In this document: positions 6,830 through 11,659 of the stretch, piece by piece
Numbering within the stretch: position 1 is the stretch's first letter
How the letters are laid out: the number at the start of each line of letters is the position of its first letter
Assembly: GCA_000433735.1 (NCBI GenBank)
Contig: HF998349.1
Coordinates: 6,496-18,154 of the forward strand
DNA: 11,659 bases
Origin: Clostridium sp. CAG:167
Lineage (GTDB): Bacteria; Bacillota; Clostridia; Lachnospirales; Lachnospiraceae
Reading direction: 5' to 3'
Position numbers and translations under genes: made by a program
Notes under the pieces: generated by a model
Database searches by the model: none
Seen by the model: only the letters and a program-made list of their open reading frames with translations
What the model was told of the DNA's origin: nothing

Positions 6830-6840
6830 GCGAATATACT
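6812..6840 (+). promoter_or_regulatory. Sigma-A promoter of bioB-bioY, inside the operator
   Basis: TTGACA (6812-6817) is part of the third BirA half-site; TATACT (6835-6840) follows after exactly 17 bases. The spacer holds the T8 tract of the hcp terminator. Binding of BirA to the operator would cover the -35, the classical repression geometry. The transcription start would be near 6847, giving a short leader of about 30 bases. Confidence 0.88.
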
Positions 6841-6875
6841 ATTCATCAGATTACAAAAAGAGAAGGAGAACCATC

Positions 6876-7835
6876 ATGGATGCAAAAAAAACAGCAGACG
6901 AGATTGTTGGTGGAAGACGCCTGACCAGAGAGGATGACTGGCAGTTTTTGCTAGACGCTCCGCTGGAAGAACTGACCCAGGGAGCAGACCGGATCCGTCA
7001 GGCATTATGTGGCAAAGAAGTAGACTTGTGTTCTATTATTAACGGCCGCAGTGGTAAATGCAGTGAAGACTGTAAGTTCTGTGCCCAGTCGGGACATCAT
7101 TGTACCGGTATTTCCGAATACGCTTTTCTTCCGGTAGAAAAAATTGTGGAGGACGCCAAGTATCACCAGGCCAAGGGCGTACACCGCTATTCCATCGTAA
7201 CGGCCGGCCGCAGTCTGGGTAAGGATTTTGACAAGGCAGTGGAAGCATACCGTGCCATTAAGGAGAATTGTCAGGAGTTGTCCCTTTGCGCCTCTCATGG
7301 ATTGCTGAGCAAAGAGGAGTTTGTGGCACTGAAAGAGGCAGGCGTGGAACGCTATCATGAAAATATTGAGACATCAAAGAGAAATTTCCCTAATATCTGC
7401 ACGACCCATACATTTGAAGATAAGGTGCGGGAGATAAAAATGGCAAAAGAGGCCGGTTTGTCTGTGTGCTCCGGTGGTATCATCGGTATGGGAGAAACCT
7501 GGGAAGACAGAGTGGATATGGCCTTCTGGACGGCGGAACTGGGAGTTACTTCCATTCCTATTAATGTATTGTCTCCGATTCCGGGAACCCCGTATGAAGG
7601 TATGGAGCCAATCCCCAAAGAAGATGTGCTGCGGACAGTGGCAATCTTCCGATATCTGAATCCGGAAGCCTATGTGCTGATGGCAGCAGGACGAAACCGC
7701 TTTGAAGAAGGTGGAAAAATCTTGTTTGAGTCAGGCGCCAATGCCACCATCACCGGCGATATGCTGACTACTGTAGGAAACACCATTGCCGAGGATATGG
7801 ATATGTTTGAAGAAATGGGAAGAATAATCAAATAA
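6876..7835 (+). CDS. bioB: Biotin synthase, radical SAM enzyme of the anaerobe (type II-like) form
   Basis: BioB inserts sulfur into dethiobiotin to make biotin, the last step of the pathway. ATG 6876 lies 7 bases after AGAAGGAG (6861-6868); 319 residues. The radical SAM cluster motif is C62-x3-C66-x2-C69 (CSEDCKFC). C138 (LCASHG) and C198 (VCSGG) match E. coli C128 and C188, and YHENIETS (160-167) matches its YNHNLDTS substrate loop. Two classical ligands of the sacrificial [2Fe-2S] cluster are missing: E. coli C97 aligns with S106 (HRYSIVTAG) and R260 aligns with L268 (YVLMAAGR). C52 (DLCSII), where E. coli has Leu, is extra. This pattern fits the type II biotin synthases of obligate anaerobes, reported to use a different auxiliary iron-sulfur cluster. 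It is first in an operon with bioY under a BirA-like operator. BioB identity is near certain; the subtype is by alignment from memory. Confidence 0.95.
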   Translation: MDAKKTADEIVGGRRLTREDDWQFLLDAPLEELTQGADRIRQALCGKEVDLCSIINGRSGKCSEDCKFCAQSGHHCTGISEYAFLPVEKIVEDAKYHQAKGVHRYSIVTAGRSLGKDFDKAVEAYRAIKENCQELSLCASHGLLSKEEFVALKEAGVERYHENIETSKRNFPNICTTHTFEDKVREIKMAKEAGLSVCSGGIIGMGETWEDRVDMAFWTAELGVTSIPINVLSPIPGTPYEGMEPIPKEDVLRTVAIFRYLNPEAYVLMAAGRNRFEEGGKILFESGANATITGDMLTTVGNTIAEDMDMFEEMGRIIK

Positions 7836-7884
7836 AAAACCATTCTGCTGAAGCGGGATGCGACATTTTGTGGAGGATAATTAA

Positions 7885-8427
7885 ATGAATGAAAAAGAAA
7901 AAGTTTTTGATCTGAAAAATATGGTACTGATGGCCTTATTTATTGCTGTAACCTGTGTTCTGGCACCGCTGTCCATTCCTATCGGACCGGTACCCATCTC
8001 ACTGACCAACTTTGTGATCTACTTTGAATTGTATTTCCTTGGATGGAAGAGAGGATTGATCAGTTATGTAGTATACCTTTTGCTGGGGATGGTTGGACTT
8101 CCTGTCTTTTCCGGATTTGCCGGTGGTGTGGGCAAACTGGCAGGCCCAACCGGTGGATATCTCATCGGATTTATCCTTATGACGCTGGTATGCGGATTGT
8201 TCATTGAGAAGTTCGAGAACTTTTTCCTGCATTTGCTGGGAATGATCCTGGGAACTGCTATTGCGTACATATTTGGTACAGCCTGGTTCTGTGTGTCTAC
8301 AGGAACCGGTGTGGTAGCGGCACTGGCATTGTGTGTATTCCCATTTTTGATCGGCGACCTGGTAAAGATGGTACTGGCGGGTCTTGTGGCACCGGGAGTG
8401 GCAAAACAGATCAAAAAGATAGGGTAA
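7885..8427 (+). CDS. bioY: BioY, biotin-binding S component of an ECF transporter
   Basis: BioY is the membrane substrate-binding subunit for biotin uptake. In most Firmicutes it works with a shared energizing module (EcfA1-A2-T) encoded elsewhere. The 180-residue protein is almost entirely hydrophobic, about six membrane segments, with a short charged N-terminus. Family motifs are GPVPISLTNF (34-43), YLLLGMVGLPVFSGFAGG (64-81) and the hallmark GPTGGYLIGF (87-96). ATG 7885 lies 8 bases after TGGAGGA. It follows bioB by 49 bases with no terminator or promoter between, so the two are co-transcribed and share biotin control. No other biotin gene (bioF, A, D, W) is in the window. Confidence 0.95.
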   Translation: MNEKEKVFDLKNMVLMALFIAVTCVLAPLSIPIGPVPISLTNFVIYFELYFLGWKRGLISYVVYLLLGMVGLPVFSGFAGGVGKLAGPTGGYLIGFILMTLVCGLFIEKFENFFLHLLGMILGTAIAYIFGTAWFCVSTGTGVVAALALCVFPFLIGDLVKMVLAGLVAPGVAKQIKKIG

Positions 8428-8468
8428 AAGAGAGAAAATATTTCATTAAAATGTTTTTTGTATAATAG

Positions 8469-8538
8469 AAAAGAAGTTTATCCAACTGGAGAAAAGGGGC
8501 GTCAGCCGCCAATCTCCACGGGATAAACTTCTTTTTTT
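8469..8538 (+). terminator. Nested long hairpin between convergent genes, probable bidirectional terminator
   Basis: Three stems nest: AAAAGAAGTTTATCC 8469-8483 with GGATAAACTTCTTTT 8521-8535 (15 bp, perfect), TGGAGA 8487-8492 with TCTCCA 8513-8518, and GGCG 8498-8501 with CGCC 8507-8510. Seven T (8532-8538) end it on the plus strand; on the minus strand the arm is followed by a T-rich tail (TTCTTTTCTATTAT). It sits 41 bases after bioY and about 30 bases beyond the stop of the minus-strand 47-aa gene, so it can serve both. A TATAAT at 8461-8466 directly before it leaves open a short structured RNA instead. Confidence 0.8.
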
Positions 8539-8567
8539 AGGTGACTTTAGGTTGCTTGTATCAAGAT

Positions 8568-8711
8568 TTATTTGGCGGAATCCGCCTTGCTTACATTGTC
8601 GTTGTTTTCGTTGTAGTCATCTCCGGAAGTTTCCCAACGGTAGGTCCACACGACCAGACCTAAAATAGCAATACCTACGACAACAGCTAAAATAATTCCA
8701 ACACTACTCAT
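8568..8711 (-). CDS. Small single-pass membrane protein, 47 residues, unknown function
   Basis: The gene reads from ATG 8711 down to TAA 8568. A strong ribosome site GGAGG (8724-8720) lies 8 bases before the ATG. The protein begins MSSVGIILAVVVGIAILGLV: one membrane segment at about 4-22. A short aromatic/basic stretch follows (VWTYRW), then an acidic, Asn-rich tail (ETSGDDYNENNDNVSKADSAK). The pattern fits a small bitopic membrane protein with a soluble tail; by the positive-inside rule the orientation is unclear. I do not recognise the family. It lies downstream of the 133-aa gene on the same strand, behind a 118-base leader with strong internal pairing, and ends in the shared terminator with bioY. 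The good ribosome site, clean frame and terminator support a real gene. Confidence 0.72.
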   Translation of the reverse strand: MSSVGIILAVVVGIAILGLVVWTYRWETSGDDYNENNDNVSKADSAK

Positions 8712-8719
8712 GTTTCATT

Positions 8720-8797
8720 CCTCCATAATTCACAAGGAGGCCCGACATACTATGCACAATGAACAGCGCACTGGCGAATTGGTACACAGCGGGCCTC
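8720..8797 (-). promoter_or_regulatory. Structured leader of the 47-aa gene with a possible ribosome-site switch
   Basis: Read on the minus strand, GAGGCCCG (8797-8790) pairs perfectly with CGGGCCTC (8744-8737), enclosing 45 bases that can form an inner stem (around 8753-8785) and a CAG/CTG tip. The second arm continues as CCTCC (8740-8736), which is also complementary to the ribosome site GGAGG (8724-8720) across an 11-base loop. The two pairings exclude each other: outer hairpin formed, ribosome site free; outer hairpin open, ribosome site masked. That is the logic of a translational riboswitch or protein-responsive leader. No known riboswitch class is recognised. Confidence 0.45.
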
Positions 8798-8829
8798 ACT
8801 GATTTTTTTGCATCAAACTTATAATATGT

Positions 8830-9231
8830 TTAGAAAAATGAGCAGCGTTTTTTGCCGTCGGAACGATGTATGTACTGCGTGATGGTCTCCAGAGGAGCAG
8901 GCAGGGAGTAATCCGGCTCTGCTTCGTCTGTGTAAGTGAAACGAGTCTCCGGCAAAAGCAAAAGGCGCAGAGGAACAAAGTCCGTTTTGCGGCATTTTAA
9001 CACCTGGTGGTTCTTTTCAAGAGAGCGAACAATATCGCTGGAACCTTTTGTTTCGCTGGTGCATAAAAGTTTCTCGGAAAGAGAAGCAATGGACTGTTCT
9101 ACCCGGACATCGTCAGAGGCGGTGCTCATGGCAAAAGAGGGTTCAAACTGGTCAAAACCGGCAAGAATCCCGCAAAAAGCCATAATGACTGCCAGATACA
9201 GGCAGACTGACCGCCGCTGTTGATAAAACAT
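8830..9231 (-). CDS. Membrane-anchored or secreted protein, 133 residues, unknown function
   Basis: I chose ATG 9231 as start because AAAGGA (9247-9242) lies 10 bases before it; upstream GTG codons at 9240 and 9234 are in frame, the first too close to the ribosome site. The N-terminus MFYQQRRS is basic and is followed by a hydrophobic segment at about 9-26 (VCLYLAVIMAFCGILAGF), a signal anchor or uncleaved signal peptide. The rest (about 30-133) is hydrophilic and should be outside the cell, with cysteines at 57, 80 and 130 and a basic end (YIHRSDGKKRCSFF). I recognise no catalytic motif or family. Homologs in related anaerobes would be expected to be annotated as hypothetical. It has its own promoter (9292-9264), divergent from pckA. 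The 47-aa gene follows on the same strand after 118 bases. Confidence 0.7.
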   Translation of the reverse strand: MFYQQRRSVCLYLAVIMAFCGILAGFDQFEPSFAMSTASDDVRVEQSIASLSEKLLCTSETKGSSDIVRSLEKNHQVLKCRKTDFVPLRLLLLPETRFTYTDEAEPDYSLPAPLETITQYIHRSDGKKRCSFF

Positions 9232-9263
9232 CACACACACATCCTTTCATCAAAATTTATGTA

Positions 9264-9292
9264 ATTTTAACAAAAAAACAAGAGAAAGTCAA
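9264..9292 (-). promoter_or_regulatory. Sigma-A promoter of the 133-aa gene
   Basis: On the minus strand TTGACT (9292-9287) and TAAAAT (9269-9264) are 17 bases apart. Transcription would begin near 9257, leaving a leader of about 25 bases with the AAAGGA ribosome site. Confidence 0.75.
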
Positions 9293-9317
9293 TGACATTG
9301 GATGAACCAAGTTTTTA

Positions 9318-9346
9318 TTGATTTTTTCGGACAGATTCGGTATACT
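9318..9346 (+). promoter_or_regulatory. Sigma-A promoter of pckA
   Basis: TTGATT (9318-9323) and TATACT (9341-9346) are separated by 17 bases. The start would be near 9353, so the pckA leader is about 100 bases. The promoter is divergent from that at 9292-9264, with 25 bases between the two -35 boxes. Confidence 0.8.
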
Positions 9347-9356
9347 ATCATGTAGT

Positions 9357-9405
9357 AGTTGGATTTCCCATAAGAACGGATCCAATTAACACTGCAGAAC
9401 CTGCA
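9357..9405 (+). other. Leader hairpins before pckA
   Basis: Two short hairpins lie in the pckA leader: AGTTGGAT 9357-9364 with ATCCAATT 9380-9387 (one G-U pair), starting almost at the predicted transcript 5' end, and TGCAG 9393-9397 with CTGCA 9401-9405. A 5'-terminal stem often stabilises an mRNA; no known riboswitch is recognised and no T-run follows. Confidence 0.4.
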
Positions 9406-9455
9406 TTTCCAAGTAGATATCAGGTTACTATAAAAGAAAAGAGGTTAAATGTAAG

Positions 9456-11060
9456 ATGGCAAATATTGATTTGAGCAAGTATGGCATTAGTGGAACTACA
9501 GAGATTGTTTATAATCCTTCATATGAGCAGTTATTTGAAGAAGAGACAAAATCTGATCTTGAAGGCTTCGAAAAAGGACAGGAGAGCGAACTTGGTGCAG
9601 TTAATGTAATGACTGGAGTATATACAGGACGTTCCCCTAAGGACAAATTCATCGTAGAGGATGAAAATTCCAAAGACACTGTATGGTGGACATCTGACGA
9701 ATACAAGAATGACAACCATAAGGCATCTAAAGAGACATGGAATGCAGTAAAAGACATTGCGATCAAAGAACTGTCAAACAAGAGATTGTTTGTAGTAGAT
9801 GCTTTTTGTGGAGCAAACAAAGATACCCGTATGGCAATCCGTTTTATCGTGGAAGTTGCATGGCAGGCACACTTTGTAACAAATATGTTTATCAAACCAA
9901 CAGAAGAAGAGTTGAAAAATTTTGAGCCGGACTTCGTTGTTTACAATGCTTCTAAGGCAAAAGTAGAGAACTACAAAGAACTGGGACTGAATTCAGAGAC
10001 CGCTGTTGTATTTAATATTACAAGCCGCGAGCAGGTTATCATCAACACATGGTACGGTGGAGAGATGAAGAAAGGTATGTTCTCCATGATGAACTACTAC
10101 CTTCCATTGAAAGGAATCGCTTCCATGCACTGTTCTGCAAACACAGATCTGAACGGTGAGAACACAGCGATCTTCTTCGGACTTTCCGGAACAGGTAAGA
10201 CTACTTTGTCTACAGATCCTAAGCGCCTCTTGATCGGTGATGACGAGCATGGCTGGGATGACAATGGTGTGTTCAACTTTGAAGGTGGATGCTACGCTAA
10301 GGTTATCGACTTGGACAAAGAGTCTGAGCCGGACATCTACAATGCGATCCGTCGTGACGCACTTCTTGAGAATGTTTCATTGGATGATAACGGTGTGATT
10401 GATTTTGCTGATAAGAGCGTAACAGAGAATACTCGTGTATCCTATCCGATCGACCATATTGAGAATATCGTTCGTCCAATTTCTTCTGCACCAGCAGCTA
10501 AGAATGTTATCTTCCTTTCTGCCGATGCATTTGGAGTACTTCCTCCAGTGTCTATTTTGACACCAGAGCAGACACAGTACTACTTCCTTTCAGGATTTAC
10601 AGCAAAACTGGCTGGTACAGAACGTGGAATCACAGAGCCAACTCCTACATTCTCCGCATGTTTCGGACAGGCATTCCTGGAACTGCATCCTACTAAGTAT
10701 GCAGAGGAACTTGTTAAGAAGATGGAGAAGAGCGGTGCTAAGGCATACCTGGTTAACACAGGATGGAACGGAACCGGCAAACGAATCTCTATCAAAGATA
10801 CTCGTGGAATCATTGATGCGATCCTCAGCGGAGATATCAATAAAGCACCTACTAAGAAGATCCCTTACTTCAACTTTGAAGTACCAACCGAACTTCCTGG
10901 TGTAGATGCAGGAATCCTGGATCCTAGAGATACTTATGCAGATGCTTCCGAATGGGAGACAAAAGCAAAAGATCTGGCAGATCGTTTCGTCAAGAACTTC
11001 GCAAAATACGAAGGAAACGATGCAGGAAAAGCATTGGTAAGTGCTGGCCCACAGAAGTAA
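9456..11060 (+). CDS. pckA: Phosphoenolpyruvate carboxykinase (ATP)
   Basis: PckA interconverts oxaloacetate + ATP and phosphoenolpyruvate + CO2 + ADP. In gut anaerobes it may run in either direction, for gluconeogenesis or for CO2 fixation toward C4 acids. ATG 9456 follows AAGAGG (9440-9445) by 10 bases. At 534 residues it has the ATP-type length (E. coli 540). Motifs are TGRSPKDKF (57-65, substrate-binding Arg), the region WYGGEMKKGMF to ASMHCSAN, the P-loop GLSGTGKT (242-249), the metal-binding GDDEHGWDD (261-269), and NTGWNGTGKR near the C-terminus. The P-loop and ATP-type architecture exclude the GTP form. Codon usage resembles that of the ribosomal protein genes, suggesting high expression. 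It is a single-gene unit with its own promoter and terminator. Confidence 0.97.
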   Translation: MANIDLSKYGISGTTEIVYNPSYEQLFEEETKSDLEGFEKGQESELGAVNVMTGVYTGRSPKDKFIVEDENSKDTVWWTSDEYKNDNHKASKETWNAVKDIAIKELSNKRLFVVDAFCGANKDTRMAIRFIVEVAWQAHFVTNMFIKPTEEELKNFEPDFVVYNASKAKVENYKELGLNSETAVVFNITSREQVIINTWYGGEMKKGMFSMMNYYLPLKGIASMHCSANTDLNGENTAIFFGLSGTGKTTLSTDPKRLLIGDDEHGWDDNGVFNFEGGCYAKVIDLDKESEPDIYNAIRRDALLENVSLDDNGVIDFADKSVTENTRVSYPIDHIENIVRPISSAPAAKNVIFLSADAFGVLPPVSILTPEQTQYYFLSGFTAKLAGTERGITEPTPTFSACFGQAFLELHPTKYAEELVKKMEKSGAKAYLVNTGWNGTGKRISIKDTRGIIDAILSGDINKAPTKKIPYFNFEVPTELPGVDAGILDPRDTYADASEWETKAKDLADRFVKNFAKYEGNDAGKALVSAGPQK

Positions 11061-11097
11061 TATACTGACTCATCGTTATTCTTGAGTTATAAATATT

Positions 11098-11166
11098 AAA
11101 AAAGGTTCATGTGATTGAGACGGGAAACGCTTTGCGTTTAAGTCTCAATCACATTGAACCTTTTTT
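11098..11166 (+). terminator. Very long terminator hairpin after pckA
   Basis: The arms 11098-11121 and 11142-11166 pair over about 24 bp with a single bulged A, and the loop itself holds a 6-bp hairpin (AAACGC-TTT-GCGTTT, 11125-11139). Six A begin it and six T (11161-11166) end it, so it could act in both directions. It begins about 37 bases after the pckA stop. Confidence 0.9.
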
Positions 11167-11217
11167 GTATTAACATTTAAGAGGGGGATTCGGTGGTTAT
11201 TTTGGGAGAGGATTACG

Positions 11218-11476
11218 ATCGTTTTGGGGAATATCGGGGGCACCGTTGCCGGCCTTTTAGTATTCCGTCATGGGGCAGAAAAACTTTGTGGGGAGTGGGT
11301 TTTAAGTGCGTCAGTAGGAGGCACTGGTGGTTTCAGTGCCCCTACTGCTACGCACTTTACTAGCGGTAGCACCCACAGCGGAAGCACCCACGGACCGCAA
11401 ACTTTTTCTGCCTCATGACGAGACACTACCAAAAGCCCCAACCAGCCCCCGCTACAAACTTCCCTCAATGAAAGGA
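11218..11476. repeat. Imperfect palindromic element of about 250 bp
   Basis: Long complementary blocks are arranged symmetrically around a 7-base centre (11327-11333): GCACTG 11321-11326/CAGTGC 11334-11339; AAGTGCGT 11304-11311/ACGCACTT 11350-11357; GGCAGAAAAA 11274-11283/TTTTTCTGCC 11403-11412; CGTCATG 11266-11272/CATGACG 11414-11420; CGGGGGC 11235-11241/GCCCCCG 11445-11451; weaker pairing continues outward. The right arm is longer because it holds a tandem 15-bp repeat. Local base composition is G-rich on the left arm and C-rich on the right, unlike the surrounding DNA. The region holds no recognisable gene; small overlapping frames are by-products of the palindrome or, less likely, a 56-codon GTG frame (11193-11363). 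It resembles a MITE- or REP/BIME-like palindromic element or a long structured RNA. Outer edges are approximate and no flanking direct repeats are seen. Confidence 0.75.
11362..11391. repeat. Tandem 15-bp repeat in the right arm of the palindrome
   Basis: AGCGGTAGCACCCAC and AGCGGAAGCACCCAC lie head to tail and differ at one base. The left arm has only a degenerate counterpart (GTGGGGAGTGGGT), so a duplication in one arm explains the asymmetry of the palindrome. Confidence 0.85.
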
Positions 11477-11504
11477 TGACAACTTTCAACGGCTGTGGTA
11501 TAAT
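11476..11504 (+). promoter_or_regulatory. Sigma-A promoter of the terminal hydrolase gene
   Basis: ATGACA (11476-11481) and TATAAT (11499-11504) are 17 bases apart. It lies at the outer edge of the palindromic element, 42 bases before the ATG. Confidence 0.8.
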
Positions 11505-11545
11505 ATCGTGTGAATATCATAGATTGAAAAGTGCAGGGGAAAAGT

Positions 11546-11659
11546 ATGAACATAAAAATAGATGATTACAATATTTGCTACAAGATCACCGGTGAAGGAG
11601 AAGAGACGGTATTGATCCTACAGGGGTGGGGAACTGAATTGTCTATGTACGATTAGGTG
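11546..11659 (+). pseudogene. Alpha/beta-hydrolase-like gene, 5' end, with TAG at codon 37
   Basis: ATG 11546 lies 6 bases after AGGGGA (11535-11540). The start MNIKIDDYNICYKITGEGEE followed by TVLILQGWGT matches the first strands and oxyanion-hole loop of alpha/beta-fold hydrolases (VLLHGWGT in relatives). Only 36 codons are read before TAG at 11654-11656, and the window ends 3 bases later. Relatives continue here (for example YD-x-VA), so the TAG is probably a premature stop, one base from TTG (Leu), or a sequence error. Whether the frame continues cannot be seen. Substrate is unknown. It has its own promoter. Confidence 0.6.

Noticed and set aside
8712..8829. Known riboswitch class upstream of the 47-aa gene
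   Set aside because: I compared from memory with ZTP, fluoride, guanidine, glycine, SAM and c-di-GMP core motifs and saw no match.
11362..11391. Possible CRISPR-like repeat
   Set aside because: Only two 15-bp units with no spacers; it is a simple tandem duplication within a palindrome.
11224..11489. Two overlapping frames, one on each strand, over the palindrome
   Set aside because: The sequence pairs with itself, so both strands give similar open frames (GAEKLCGEWVLSAS and HEAEKVCGPWVLPL); no ribosome site supports either.

Overview
The window reads as chromosome of a low-to-mid GC anaerobic Firmicute, most likely a Lachnospiraceae gut bacterium of the Blautia/Dorea type. The evidence is the style of the two-component system and of the lysine-rich FN3-like surface protein tail, a strict-anaerobe type hybrid cluster protein, a biotin synthase of the anaerobe type, and strong sigma-A promoters. 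The genus is inference from family resemblance.

Layout. 1-605: C-terminal end of a surface carbohydrate-binding protein. 633-2602: OmpR-type response regulator and sensor kinase; the regulator is interrupted by an in-frame TGA at codon 22. 2631-3703: rplM-rpsI (L13, S9) with a consensus promoter, a structured leader and a terminator. 3757-4572: SpoU/TrmH RNA methyltransferase. 4706-4966: small DUF4177 protein. 5083-6759: hcp (hybrid cluster protein). 6768-8427: bioB-bioY behind a BirA-like operator that overlaps both the hcp terminator and the bioB promoter. 8469-8538: nested hairpin, probably a bidirectional terminator. 8568-9231 (minus strand): a 47-aa membrane protein behind a structured leader, and a 133-aa membrane-anchored protein of unknown function. 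9318-11166: pckA (ATP-type PEP carboxykinase) with promoter, leader and a very long terminator hairpin. 11218-11476: an imperfect palindrome of about 250 bp. 11546-end: start of an alpha/beta hydrolase gene that meets a TAG at codon 37.

How the genes work together. Most neighbours are independent units, each with its own promoter and terminator. True operons are the response regulator/kinase pair (4-base overlap), rplM-rpsI and bioB-bioY. The biotin pair couples the last synthetic step to uptake through an ECF transporter and appears controlled by biotin through BirA. Translational autocontrol by a leader RNA is likely for rplM.

Most worth a second look: the triple-use DNA between hcp and bioB; the competing base-pairings in the rplM leader and in the leader of the 47-aa gene; the long palindrome near the right end; the biotin synthase that lacks two classical [2Fe-2S] cluster ligands; and two premature stops (696 and 11654) in otherwise ordinary genes.
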